Assembly (NCBI RefSeq): GCF_001577305.1
Contig: NZ_CP014518.1
Location: 3,286,001 to 3,350,000, forward strand
DNA from: Sinomonas atrocyanea
Lineage (GTDB): Bacteria; Actinomycetota; Actinomycetes; Actinomycetales; Micrococcaceae
Direction: 5' to 3'
Length of the DNA: 64,000 nucleotides
Shown piece after piece: positions 50,126 to 59,894 of this stretch. The position numbers were made by a program, and so were the translations under genes. Under the pieces are notes generated by a model that was given only the letters and a program-made list of their open reading frames with translations, was not told where the DNA came from and searched no databases. The first letter of the stretch is position 1. Each line of letters starts with the position of its first letter.

Positions 50126-52165
50126 TCACCAGGCGCGGCTGCGGCCGCTGTCCTTGCCGTGGCGCGGCTTGCGGTCGCCGAAGCCGCCGCGGCCGGCATA
50201 CCCGCGGTCGTCGCGGTCGCGTCCGCCGCTGCGGCCACCACGGTCCGGACGGCCGCCGAACCCGCGGTCGCCGCCACGGTCGCCGCGGTCGCTGCGGCCG
50301 CGGAAGCCGCCACGCTCGCCACCACGGTCGCCGCCGCGGTCACCGGTGGGGCGGCGGCCCGAGTCGAGCTCGAGCTTGATGAGCTCGCCGCCGATCCGGG
50401 TCTTGGACAGGGCCTTCCACTGATCGGAGGAGAGCTCCGCAGGCAGCTCCACGAGGGAGTGGTCCGCCCGGATGTCGATCCCGCCGATCTGGCTCGAGTG
50501 GAAGCCGCCCTCGTTCGCGAGTGCGCCCACGATCGAGCCCGGCATGACGCGCTGGCGGCGGCCGACGGCGATGCGGTACGTCGCGTTGCCCTCGGTCACC
50601 GACCGGGACGGGCCGCGGGAGCCGAAGCCGTCCTTGTTGCGGTCGCGCTTCTGGAACTCGGGAGTGGAGGGGAGCTCCTTGACGAAGAACGGGGTGTCAC
50701 CCTGCACCATGACCGCGAGCGCGGCAGCGATCTCCGCCGCCGGCACCTCGTGCTCGTTCTCGTAGGAGGCGATGAGGTCGCGGAACATCGAGACGTCCTC
50801 GGACTCGAGCGTCTCGGTGATCCGGTCGGCGAACTTGCTCATGCGCAGCGAGTTGACCGTCTCGGCCGTGGGCAGGTGCATCTGCTCGACCGCCTGGCGC
50901 GTGGCCTTCTCGATGGCCCGCAGGAGGTACTTCTCGCGCGGGGTCATGAACAGGATCGCGTCACCCTTGCGGCCGGCGCGGCCGGTGCGGCCGATCCGGT
51001 GCACGTAGCTCTCGGTGTCGTGCGGGATGTCGTAGTTCACGACGTGGCTGATGCGCTCGACGTCGAGCCCGCGGGCGGCGACGTCGGTGGCGACGAGGAT
51101 GTCGATCTTGCCCTCGCGCAGCGCCTCGACCGTGCGCTCGCGCTGGGCCTGGGCGATGTCGCCGTTGATCGCGGCGGCCTGGAAGCCCCGGGCCTTGAGC
51201 TTCTCGGCGAGGTCCTCGGTGGCCATCTTCGTGCGGACGAACGCGATGACGCCGTCGAACTCCTCGACCTCGAGGATGCGGGTGAGGGCATCGAGCTTGT
51301 GCGCGCCCATGACCTGGACGTAGCGCTGGCGGATGTTCTTCCCAGTGGTGGTCTGGGACTTGACCGTGACCTCTTCCGGCATGTTGAGGTACTGCTTCGA
51401 CATGCGGCGGATCTGCGAGGGCATGGTCGCCGAGAACAGCGCCACCTGGCGGCCGTCCGGGGTCTCCTGGAAGATGCGCTCGACGTCCTCCGCGAAGCCC
51501 ATCCGGAGCATCTCGTCGGCCTCGTCCAGGACGAGGTACTGCAGCTCGGAGAGGTCCAGGGACCCCTTCTCGATGTGGTCGATCACGCGGCCGGGGGTGC
51601 CGACCACGACCTGGGCGCCGCGGCGGAGGCCCGCGAGCTGGGGGCCGTAGGCCGAGCCGCCGTAGACCGGCAGGACGGTGAAGTCCTCGAGGTGCTTGGC
51701 GTAGGAGGTGAAGGCCTCGGCCACCTGGAGCGCGAGCTCGCGGGTCGGGGCGAGCACGAGCGCCTGGGTGGCGCGGGAGGGGCCGTTGAGGTCGTGCAGC
51801 TCGGCGAGGCGCGAGAGCGCGGGGACGGCGAACGCGGCGGTCTTGCCGGTGCCGGTCTGGGCCAGGCCCACGACGTCGCGTCCCTCGAGCAGGAGCGGGA
51901 TCGTCGCCGCCTGGATGGGGGACGGCTTCTCGTAGCCGACGTCGGCGAGGGCCGCGAGGACGCGGCCGTCGATGCCGAGGTCGGTGAAGCGGGGGGTGCC
52001 GTCGTCCTCGGAGGAGGGCGCGGCGTCGTCCGCGGTGGTCTCGGCGTCGTCCGCGGTGATCTCGGCGTCCGTCGGGGTGACCTCGCGGGTCTCGGGGGTG
52101 ATCTCGGCGTCCGTCGGGGTGACCTCGGCGTCGGTGATCACGGGGGTCTCGATGGTTTCAGGCAT
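50126..52165 (-). CDS. deaD: DEAD-box RNA helicase (DeaD/CsdA-type)
   Basis: A 679-residue ATP-dependent RNA helicase. An acidic repetitive N-terminus (~1-50; VTPTDAEIT and TADDA units) precedes the helicase core: Q-motif KPSPIQAATIPLLLEGRDVV, AQTGTGKTAAFAVP, APTRELALQVAE, VLDEADEMLRMGF, SATMPSQ, then DVAARGLDVERISHVVNYD and YVHRIGRTGRAGRKGD. A DbpA-like RNA-binding domain (~480-600) and a Gly/Arg/Asp-rich tail (RGG-type repeats, ~605-679) follow. Members remodel rRNA and mRNA structure, often at low temperature. GAGGA lies 7-11 nt before the ATG. Confidence 0.95.
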   Translation of the reverse strand: MPETIETPVITDAEVTPTDAEITPETREVTPTDAEITADDAETTADDAAPSSEDDGTPRFTDLGIDGRVLAALADVGYEKPSPIQAATIPLLLEGRDVVGLAQTGTGKTAAFAVPALSRLAELHDLNGPSRATQALVLAPTRELALQVAEAFTSYAKHLEDFTVLPVYGGSAYGPQLAGLRRGAQVVVGTPGRVIDHIEKGSLDLSELQYLVLDEADEMLRMGFAEDVERIFQETPDGRQVALFSATMPSQIRRMSKQYLNMPEEVTVKSQTTTGKNIRQRYVQVMGAHKLDALTRILEVEEFDGVIAFVRTKMATEDLAEKLKARGFQAAAINGDIAQAQRERTVEALREGKIDILVATDVAARGLDVERISHVVNYDIPHDTESYVHRIGRTGRAGRKGDAILFMTPREKYLLRAIEKATRQAVEQMHLPTAETVNSLRMSKFADRITETLESEDVSMFRDLIASYENEHEVPAAEIAAALAVMVQGDTPFFVKELPSTPEFQKRDRNKDGFGSRGPSRSVTEGNATYRIAVGRRQRVMPGSIVGALANEGGFHSSQIGGIDIRADHSLVELPAELSSDQWKALSKTRIGGELIKLELDSGRRPTGDRGGDRGGERGGFRGRSDRGDRGGDRGFGGRPDRGGRSGGRDRDDRGYAGRGGFGDRKPRHGKDSGRSRAW

Positions 52166-52485
52166 GCGTGTGTCCTCGCAGTGGGGAGCCTGGGGAGGCT
52201 CGTCGTCGGTCAGTTACTCAGGCCCGGCGCTCTCTCAATCCCAGGCAGGGCTCCTACGCTGCATTCGGCACCACATGCACCCGTACAGCGTTTGCTTCAG
52301 CCGGACTCCCCTATGCAATTGCCCGCTCCGCGGGCCCCAACACGCACCAGTCCTGCCTCAAGAATTGGGCAGGAGAAGGGAATTCCGGAAAGTGGGGGAT
52401 GCATCCATCATACAGGACGCACGACGCCGGCCCTCACCTCGGGCGGCCAGGGCGCCGTGAGGTCGGGCACAGTCGGGTCCCGGCC
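52166..52485. other. 320-bp gap upstream of deaD
   Basis: This is the 5' region of deaD on the minus strand. Cold-shock helicase genes often have long leaders, and the gap contains runs that could fold, but I see no defined riboswitch, -10/-35 pair or ORF that I can support. An AT-rich patch (attccggaaagtg, catccatcatacag) lies near 52380-52415. Confidence 0.4.
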
Positions 52486-53139
52486 CTACTCGCCGTCGCG
52501 CTCCACGGCAGCCACCACGTACTTCCGCAGCGCCGGGGCGAGGCGCAGCCCGCCGTCGGCCTCGGCGTCGAGGAGTGCCTCGGCCATCTCCGCGGTCGGG
52601 TCCGCGAGCCAGGCGCCGACGCGCACCCCGTGGTCGGGCACGTGCTCGATCCCGAACTGGGAGCCCGCCTCGACGTCCCCGGACGTGAGGACCCTCAGGT
52701 AGGCCCCGGAGAGTCCCGCGCGGGTGAACCACGAGACCCAGCCGTCCTCGCCCATGCGCCGGGCGAAGGTCGCGCACGGGATGCGAGGCATCGTCACCTC
52801 GAGCAGCGCTCCCGAGGAGAAGCGCCAGCGTTCGCCGATCACGGCGTTGCTCGCGGTGATCCCCTCGACGCGGAGGTTTTCCCCGAAGAGCCCGGGCGGG
52901 ATCTCGCGGCCGAGCTCGCGCGCCCAGAGCGCGGCGTCGTCCTCCGAATAGGCGTACACGGCCTTGTCCTCGCCGCCGTGGTTCGCGCGGTCGGCCTGGA
53001 CGTCCCCGCGCAGGCCGAGGCGCCGGATCCGCACCGGTCCCTCGACCGGCCGTTTGTCGATCCCCGTCACCCCCACAGAGCCGGCATCGGCGAGCAGCTG
53101 GTGGACTCGGCAGACGGCGACGACGCGGGCGGTCTTCAT
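52486..53139 (-). CDS. MOSC domain protein (YiiM-like)
   Basis: A 217-residue protein; the ATG at 53139 follows a TACGCT box by exactly 7 nt, so it is probably leaderless. MOSC features: GLRGDVQADRANHGGEDKAV, YSEDDAALWARELGREIPPG, LFGENLRVEG and MPRIPCATFARRMG with the conserved Cys. YiiM-like MOSC proteins use a molybdenum cofactor to reduce N-hydroxylated compounds. The substrate here is not shown. Confidence 0.88.
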   Translation of the reverse strand: MKTARVVAVCRVHQLLADAGSVGVTGIDKRPVEGPVRIRRLGLRGDVQADRANHGGEDKAVYAYSEDDAALWARELGREIPPGLFGENLRVEGITASNAVIGERWRFSSGALLEVTMPRIPCATFARRMGEDGWVSWFTRAGLSGAYLRVLTSGDVEAGSQFGIEHVPDHGVRVGAWLADPTAEMAEALLDAEADGGLRLAPALRKYVVAAVERDGE

Positions 53140-53177
53140 GGCCACCAGCGTACCCGCGGCGCCCCGCGCGGGAGCGC

Positions 53178-53879
53178 TCACGGATCGAAGCGGTAGCCCA
53201 TGCCGGCCTCGGTGTGCAGGTGCCGGGGGTGGGCGGCATCCTCCTCGAGCTTGCGCCGCAGCTGGGCCAGGTACACGCGCAGGTACTGGGTCTCCTTCGC
53301 GTACGCGGGGCCCCACACCTGCGTGAGGATCTCCCGCTGGGTCACGAGCTGCCCCGCGCGCCGCACGAGGAGGGCGAGGATGTTCCACTCGGTGGGCGTG
53401 AGGCGGACGTCGGCGCCCCTGACGACCACGCGCCGCGCGGCGAGGTCCACGCTCAGGTCGCCGGTCTGCAGGCGGGGCGCCTCGCCGCTCCGGGCCCCCC
53501 GGCGGGCGGCAGCCCGCAGCCGCGCCAGCAGCTCCTCGAGCCCGAACGGCTTGGTCACGTAGTCGTCCGCGCCGGCGTCGAGGGCCTCGACCTTGTCCTC
53601 GGAGCCGTGCCGGGCGGAGAGGACGATGATGGGCAGGTCCGTCCAGCCCCGCAGCCGCCGGATCACCTCGATCCCGTCGATGCCGGGCAGGCCGAGGTCC
53701 AGCACCACGATGTCCACGCTGCGCTCGGCGGCGATCTCGAGGGCGTCCTCGCCCGTGGGCGCCGTGACGGCCTCGTACCCGTGGACCCGGAGGTTGATCT
53801 GCAGGGCCCGGGCGAACCGCGCCTCGTCCTCGACGATGAGGACCGTGGTGCGGCCGGGGGCCTGGGGCGCCTGGCTCAT
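53178..53879 (-). CDS. kdpE: KdpE-like response regulator
   Basis: A 233-residue OmpR-family regulator. The receiver domain has acidic Glu17-Asp18, phosphoacceptor Asp61 (VVLDLGLPGIDGIEVIR) and Lys in DDYVTKPFGLEELLARLRA. The winged helix (~140-225) has LTPTEWNILALLVRRAGQLV and ETQYLRVYLAQLRRKLE, a KdpE hallmark. Its ATG overlaps the kinase stop by 4 bp. The kdp assignment comes from this winged-helix signature and the DUF4118-type kinase; no kdpFABC genes are in the window. Confidence 0.82.
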   Translation of the reverse strand: MSQAPQAPGRTTVLIVEDEARFARALQINLRVHGYEAVTAPTGEDALEIAAERSVDIVVLDLGLPGIDGIEVIRRLRGWTDLPIIVLSARHGSEDKVEALDAGADDYVTKPFGLEELLARLRAAARRGARSGEAPRLQTGDLSVDLAARRVVVRGADVRLTPTEWNILALLVRRAGQLVTQREILTQVWGPAYAKETQYLRVYLAQLRRKLEEDAAHPRHLHTEAGMGYRFDP

Positions 53880-55411
53880 GCGGCCATCCCCGGCGCCCCG
53901 GCCCCCGGAGCCCGCACGCCTTGGGAGAGCGGGAGGGAGACGGACATGGTGAGCCCTCCCCCGGGCGTCTCCTCGGCCTCGATGCGCCCGCCCATCGCCT
54001 CCACGAAGCCCTTGGCGACGGCGAGGCCGAGCCCCACGCCCCCCTGGGCCGTGACGTCGCCGAGTCGCTGGAACGGTCGGAACACGACGAGGAGGTCCTC
54101 GGGCGGGATGCCGGCGCCGTGGTCCACGACCCGGAGCACCCCGCAGGGGCGGCCGCGCTCGTCCTGCATGCCGCTGCGTGCGGTGAGCTCGACGGCGGCC
54201 CCCGGGGCGTACCGCAGGGCGTTCTCGACGAGGTTGGCCACGGCCCGCTCGAGCAGCACCGGGTCGGCGTCGACCGCCGGCGCGTTGGCGGGGATGAGGT
54301 CGGCCACGCGGTCCTGGCCCGCGAGCCCCCGGGGCAGGACCTCGCGCCAGGTGACCGGGCGCAGGAGCGGGCGGACGGTGTCGGCGGAGATGCGGGACAT
54401 GTCCAGCAGGTTCCCGACCACGTGGGAGAGGCGGTCCGTGTAGTCCTCGATGGTGCCCAGGAGCTCGGCCTCCTCCTCCGGGGTGAACTCGACGGAGGCC
54501 TGGCGCAGGCTGCTCACGCTGAGCTTGATCCCGGCCAGCGGGGTGCGCAGGTCGTGGGAGACGGCCTGGAGGATCGCGGTGCGGATCGTGTTGCCCTCCT
54601 CGAGGCGACGGTTGGCCTCCCGGCTGCGGGCCAGCTGGGCGCGCTCGCGCATCGCGACGAGGTACACGCCGAAGGCCTGGAGGGTGCGCCGCTCGCCGTC
54701 GTCCAGCGGATGCCCCGCGGCGAGGAGGGTGTAGTAGCCGTCGGGGGCCACGGCGTCGTCCGCCGCGGCGTGCGAGACCGGGGGCGCCTCCCCCGCGGTG
54801 GCGAGCACGTCCCAGCCGGCGGCCTGCCCGGATGCGGCAGCGGGGCCGTCCGCGGGGCGCCGGGCGAGCAGCGTGACGGCGCGCAGGCCCAAGGTCGAGC
54901 GGACCCGCTCGAGGAACTCCTCCATCCCGCCGGTCGAGCCGAGGATGCCGAGGGCGAGCTCGGTCATGGCGTCCGCCTCCGCTGCCGCGCGCGTGGCCTG
55001 CTCGTAACGGCGCGTCGCGGCGCCCACGGCGAGGGCCACCGCGCACGCGACGGCGAGGAAGACGAGGAGGCCGACGACGGCCTCCGGGTGCGCCACGCTC
55101 AGGCTGCCCACGGGTTCGGCGGTGAACCAGTTGAGCAGGAGGCTCCCCGCCACGGCCGCGATGACCGCGGGCCACAGCCCGCCCACGAGGGCGACGAGGA
55201 CCGCGGCGAGCAGCTGCAGGAGCTCGACGGTCGCGACCGCGCGCCCGCCCCGGCCGTCCGCGAGCAGCGGGGTGGCTGCGAGCTGGACCAGCGCGGGCAG
55301 GAGCACGGCAAGGACGAGCCCGAGCAGGGTGCGCCGGCGGTCGAGGACGCCGAGCTCCGCGAGCCGGAGCCGGTGCTCGGGCGCCGGGAGGAACGGGATC
55401 CGCTGGCTCAT
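53876..55411 (-). CDS. kdpD: KdpD-like sensor histidine kinase lacking the KdpD N-domain
   Basis: A 511-residue kinase. Residues ~25-135 have four hydrophobic helices with LLNWFTAEPVGSLSVAHPE, the DUF4118 membrane part of KdpD. A GAF-like segment (~150-255) is followed by HisKA with His286 in AVSHDLRTPLAGIKLSVSSL, then HATPase motifs VANLVENALRYAPGAAVEL and GGVGLGLAVAKGFVEAMGG. The ~370-residue N-terminal KdpD (ATP/UspA-like) domain of canonical KdpD is absent. The ATG at 55411 (MSQRIPFLPAP) has CACAAT 6 nt upstream. Signal and targets are unknown. Confidence 0.82.
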   Translation of the reverse strand: MSQRIPFLPAPEHRLRLAELGVLDRRRTLLGLVLAVLLPALVQLAATPLLADGRGGRAVATVELLQLLAAVLVALVGGLWPAVIAAVAGSLLLNWFTAEPVGSLSVAHPEAVVGLLVFLAVACAVALAVGAATRRYEQATRAAAEADAMTELALGILGSTGGMEEFLERVRSTLGLRAVTLLARRPADGPAAASGQAAGWDVLATAGEAPPVSHAAADDAVAPDGYYTLLAAGHPLDDGERRTLQAFGVYLVAMRERAQLARSREANRRLEEGNTIRTAILQAVSHDLRTPLAGIKLSVSSLRQASVEFTPEEEAELLGTIEDYTDRLSHVVGNLLDMSRISADTVRPLLRPVTWREVLPRGLAGQDRVADLIPANAPAVDADPVLLERAVANLVENALRYAPGAAVELTARSGMQDERGRPCGVLRVVDHGAGIPPEDLLVVFRPFQRLGDVTAQGGVGLGLAVAKGFVEAMGGRIEAEETPGGGLTMSVSLPLSQGVRAPGAGAPGMAA

Positions 55412-55467
55412 GCGGCCATTGTGGCAGGCGGCCCGGCAGGTGCCCGCCTGCCCGGGGGGGTTCCGGG

Positions 55468-56412
55468 TCAGTTCCGGGTCACCGTGCCCATGAGCGAGGC
55501 CACCGGCCGCAGGAACAGCGGCCGCGCGAGGAGCCAGAGGCCGGCGATGAGGAGCACGCCGATGGCGAAGAAGATGAACCCGAGCCAGTCCCCGCCGTCG
55601 TGCGCGGCGAACATGTGATTGAGGTTCTTCAGCGCCCCGGTGGTGAGCACGAGCACCACGTGGACGATCACGAAGACCACGAAGAAGCCCATGACCGGGA
55701 AGTGCACGGCGCGGGCCCACTCCATGGGGTAGGCCTTGTTGAGGCGGGGGGCCTTGGCGTTCGTGGGCCACACGGCGGACATGCGCAGGCCCGTGAGGAT
55801 CGCGAGCGGTGCGGCGATGAACACGACCGCGAAGTAGGTCAGCTGCTGGAGCGCGTTGTAGTTGACCCAGCCGTCCTCGAGCGGCCAGTCGAGCGAGGCG
55901 TACTGCAGGGCCGCGGACACCGCGTGCGGGAAGACGTCCCACGAGGTCGGCACGAGGCGCACCCAGTGGCCGGTGGCGAACATGAGCACGAAGAACACGA
56001 TCCCGTTCAGCACCCACAGGGCGTCCAGGCACAGGTGGAGCCACAGGTCGAGGCTGATCTTCTTGGGCTGGCCCTTGGTCTTGAAGAACCCCTTGTTGCT
56101 GCGCTTCCAGTAGCCCTGCGGCCGGGTCGTGAAGCGGACCTGCAGGCCCGTGCGCACGATCAGCGTCAGGAACATCATGTTCAGGAAGTGCAGCACGTTC
56201 AGCCACGCGGGCAGCCCGTCGGGGGCCCAGCTGGGCAGCGGGGCGTGGCCGGGATAGGTCGCGATGAACTGCGAGACCGCCGCGGTGCTGCGCAGCCACT
56301 TCGCGCCGAGCACGACGATCGCGAGCACGACGACGGCGCCGACGCCGACCGCCGTCGGCCGGAACCACGGCGCCCGGGTGAACCCGGACTTCGCAGGTGA
56401 GGTCTGCGGCAT
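55468..56412 (-). CDS. Di-heme cytochrome b561/FdnI-like membrane protein
   Basis: A 314-residue membrane protein; the ATG at 56412 (MPQTSPAKSGF) has AAGGA about 10 nt upstream. Helices with His residues: WLNVLHFLNMMFLTLIV, LDLWLHLCLDALWVLNGIV, WARAVHFPVMGFFVVFVIVH and a further C-terminal pair. The arrangement resembles the cytochrome b/b6-like subunits of formate dehydrogenase or Ni-Fe hydrogenase, which pass electrons to quinone. No dehydrogenase subunits adjoin it, so the partner is unknown. It lies between the KdpDE genes and metB. Confidence 0.8.
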   Translation of the reverse strand: MPQTSPAKSGFTRAPWFRPTAVGVGAVVVLAIVVLGAKWLRSTAAVSQFIATYPGHAPLPSWAPDGLPAWLNVLHFLNMMFLTLIVRTGLQVRFTTRPQGYWKRSNKGFFKTKGQPKKISLDLWLHLCLDALWVLNGIVFFVLMFATGHWVRLVPTSWDVFPHAVSAALQYASLDWPLEDGWVNYNALQQLTYFAVVFIAAPLAILTGLRMSAVWPTNAKAPRLNKAYPMEWARAVHFPVMGFFVVFVIVHVVLVLTTGALKNLNHMFAAHDGGDWLGFIFFAIGVLLIAGLWLLARPLFLRPVASLMGTVTRN

Positions 56413-56448
56413 GGAAGGAGTCCTTGGAGAGTAAAGGGTGGGAGGGAG

Positions 56449-56490
56449 GGTGAGGAAAGGAGGGCGGGTGAGGAAAGGAGGGCGGGTGAG
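56449..56490 (-). repeat. 18-bp tandem repeat upstream of the cytochrome b gene
   Basis: ggtgaggaaaggagggcg occurs at 56449-56466 and 56467-56484, with a third partial unit to 56490. On the sense strand of the cytochrome gene this is a pyrimidine-rich tract. It fills the 104-bp gap between metB and this gene. Confidence 0.8.
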
Positions 56491-56516
56491 AGGACCGAAC
56501 AGGCGGGCGGGGCGGG

Positions 56517-57683
56517 TCAGAGCCGCGAGATCGCCGCGTCCAGGTCGGCGATGAGGTCCTCGACGTCCTCGATGCCGACGGAGAGGCGCAGGAGGTTGAC
56601 CGGGACGGCCAGCTCGGTGCCCTTGACGGATGCGTGCGTCATCTCGGACGGGTAGTTCATGAGCGACTCGATGCCGCCGAGGCTCTCGGCGAGCGTGAAC
56701 AGCCGCGTGGACTCGGCGACCGTGCGCGCCGCGGCCTCGCCGCCCGCGAACTGCACCGAGACCATGCCGCCGAACCGGCGCATCTGCCTCGCCGCGAGCT
56801 CGTGGCCCGGGTGCTCGGGCAGGCCCGGGTAGAGCACCCGCTCGATGCCCGGGCGGCCCACGAGCCATTCGGCGATCTTCTGCGCGTTGTCCGAATGGCG
56901 CTCCATGCGCACCCCGAGCGTCTTGAGGCCGCGGGTGGTGAGGAAGGCGTCCATGGGGCCGGAGACGGCGCCGACCGCGAACTGGACGAAGCCGATCTTC
57001 TCCGCGAGCTCGCCGTCGTTGACGACGACGGCCCCGCCGACCACGTCCGAGTGCCCGCCGATGTACTTGGTGGTCGAGTGGACGACCACGTCCGCGCCGA
57101 GGGCGAGGGGGTTCTGCAGGTACGGGGACGCGAAGGTGTTGTCGACGACAAGGAGGGCCCCGGCGTCGTGCGCGAGCTCGGCGAGGGCGGCGATGTCGGT
57201 GACCTTCATCATCGGGTTCGAGGGGGTCTCGACCCACACGAGGCGGGCGCCGCCCTCGGCGACGGCGGCGCGCACGCCGTCGAGGTCCGACATGTCGACG
57301 GGCTTGTTGGCGATCCCCCACGGGGCGAGGACCCGGGAGATGAGGCGGTAGGTGCCGCCGTAGGCGTCGTTGCCGAGCACGATCCTGTCCCCCGGCGAGC
57401 ACAGGGCGCGGATGAGGGCGTCCTCGGCGGCCAGGCCCGAGCCGAAGGAGTAGGCGTGGGAGCCGCCCTCGAGTGCCGCGAGCTGCTCCTGCAGCGCGTC
57501 CCGGGTCGGGTTGCCGCCGCGGCCGTACTCGTAGCCGGAGCGCAGGCCGCCGATCCCGTCCTGGGCATAGGTGGAGGAGAAGTGCAGCGGTGGGACGACG
57601 GCGCCCGTCCGCGGCTCGAACTCCTGGCCGGCGTGGACGGCCCGCGTGTTGAATCCGGTGGTCTTCTCGCCCTGCTCAGGCAT
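56517..57683 (-). CDS. metB: Cystathionine gamma-synthase/lyase-type PLP enzyme
   Basis: A 388-residue Cys/Met-metabolism PLP enzyme. YAQDGIGGLRSGYEYGRGGN, the phosphate-binding YSFGSGLAAEDALIRAL, VDNTFASPYLQNPLALGADV and the PLP Lys in HSTTKYIGGHSDVVGG are present; the C-terminus has SVGIEDVEDLIADLDAA. The protein could be gamma-synthase or gamma-lyase; these cannot be separated by eye. Pairing with cystathionine beta-synthase upstream (12-bp gap) suggests transsulfuration. GGGAGA precedes the ATG by 5 nt. Confidence 0.88.
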   Translation of the reverse strand: MPEQGEKTTGFNTRAVHAGQEFEPRTGAVVPPLHFSSTYAQDGIGGLRSGYEYGRGGNPTRDALQEQLAALEGGSHAYSFGSGLAAEDALIRALCSPGDRIVLGNDAYGGTYRLISRVLAPWGIANKPVDMSDLDGVRAAVAEGGARLVWVETPSNPMMKVTDIAALAELAHDAGALLVVDNTFASPYLQNPLALGADVVVHSTTKYIGGHSDVVGGAVVVNDGELAEKIGFVQFAVGAVSGPMDAFLTTRGLKTLGVRMERHSDNAQKIAEWLVGRPGIERVLYPGLPEHPGHELAARQMRRFGGMVSVQFAGGEAAARTVAESTRLFTLAESLGGIESLMNYPSEMTHASVKGTELAVPVNLLRLSVGIEDVEDLIADLDAAISRL

Positions 57684-57694
57684 GGGGGTCTCCC

Positions 57695-59080
<1,386 letters not shown>

Positions 59081-59175
59081 GACCCCCACTGTAGCCTCTG
59101 GGCCCGGACGCGCAGAGGCGGGCGACTCGGGGGTTCACGCACAGCCCGGAGTTTCGAACGGCGCTCCTTTCCCGA

Positions 59176-59204
59176 TTGACTTATTCGAACATGTTTTCGA
59201 GAAT
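59176..59204 (+). promoter_or_regulatory. SOS (LexA) box in the imuA promoter
   Basis: The -35 TTGACT (59176-59181) and -10 GAGAAT (59199-59204) are 17 nt apart. Between them lies cgaac-atgt-tttcg (59186-59199), one base off the actinobacterial LexA consensus CGAAC-N4-GTTCG. The start codon is 6 nt past the -10, so the mRNA is probably leaderless. Confidence 0.8.
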
Positions 59205-59210
59205 TGGAGC

Positions 59211-59894
59211 ATGTCCCTCGCCCTCAGCTCCGATCCCGCGGCGGCCGCCGCGGGGCAGCTGCGCGAGCTCCAGGAACGCATCCACACCCTGCAGGGCCGG
59301 CGGAACCGCCAGGGCTCGCACCCCGTGCTCCCGTGCCTGGCACCCCTGTTCCCCGCGGGGCTCCGCGGCGGGGCCGCCTACTCCCTCGACACCCACCTCT
59401 CCGTCGCGATGGCCCTGCTGGCCGCCCCGTCCGCCGAGGGGCAGTGGTGCGGCGTGGCCGGGATCCCGGACTTCGGCGCGGAGGCGGCCGCCGGGTTCGG
59501 GATCGCCCTCGACCGCCTCGTGCTCGTGCCGGACCCGGGGGCAGACTGGCTCGCCACGGTCGGGGCCCTCGTCGACGTGCTGCCGCTGGTCCTGGTCCGC
59601 CCGCCCTCGGCGGCGCGGGCCGGCGAGGCCTCCCGGCTCGCCTCGCGGCTGCGCGAGCGGTCCGGCGTGCTGCTGGTCCTGGGCCCCTGGCCCCAGAGCG
59701 AGGCCACGCTGAGCCTGACGGGGTCCAGCTGGGAGGGCCTCGGCCGGGGCCACGGGCATCTGGCGCGCCACCTCGTGGAGCTCCGGGCGAACCACCGCGG
59801 GCGCGTCCGCACCGCGACCGTGGACCTCGCCTCCCCCGAGACCTTGGCCCTCCCGGTCCGCGTCCCCCGCCAGGGAGCGGGGAGCCGGCCGTGA
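59211..59894 (+). CDS. imuA: ImuA'-like protein of the SOS mutasome
   Basis: A 227-residue RecA-like protein. Conserved parts: LRELQERIHTLQGRRNRQG, LFPAGLRGGAAYSLDT, GIALDRLVLVPDPGADWLA, and RERSGVLLVLGPWPQSEATL with a short C-terminal tail that in ImuA' proteins contacts ImuB. The Walker A of true RecA is missing (AAYSLDTHL in its place), as known for actinobacterial ImuA'. The start at 59211 follows the SOS promoter by 6 nt. Its stop overlaps imuB (GTGA). Confidence 0.85.
   Translation: MSLALSSDPAAAAAGQLRELQERIHTLQGRRNRQGSHPVLPCLAPLFPAGLRGGAAYSLDTHLSVAMALLAAPSAEGQWCGVAGIPDFGAEAAAGFGIALDRLVLVPDPGADWLATVGALVDVLPLVLVRPPSAARAGEASRLASRLRERSGVLLVLGPWPQSEATLSLTGSSWEGLGRGHGHLARHLVELRANHRGRVRTATVDLASPETLALPVRVPRQGAGSRP

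Noticed and set aside
50126..50360. A stand-alone DNA repeat region
   Set aside because: The repeats are codons for the RGG/GDR tail of the DEAD-box helicase, in frame with the gene.
53178..55411. A complete Kdp potassium system
   Set aside because: No kdpF, A, B or C gene lies on either side in the window and the kinase lacks the KdpD N-terminal domain.
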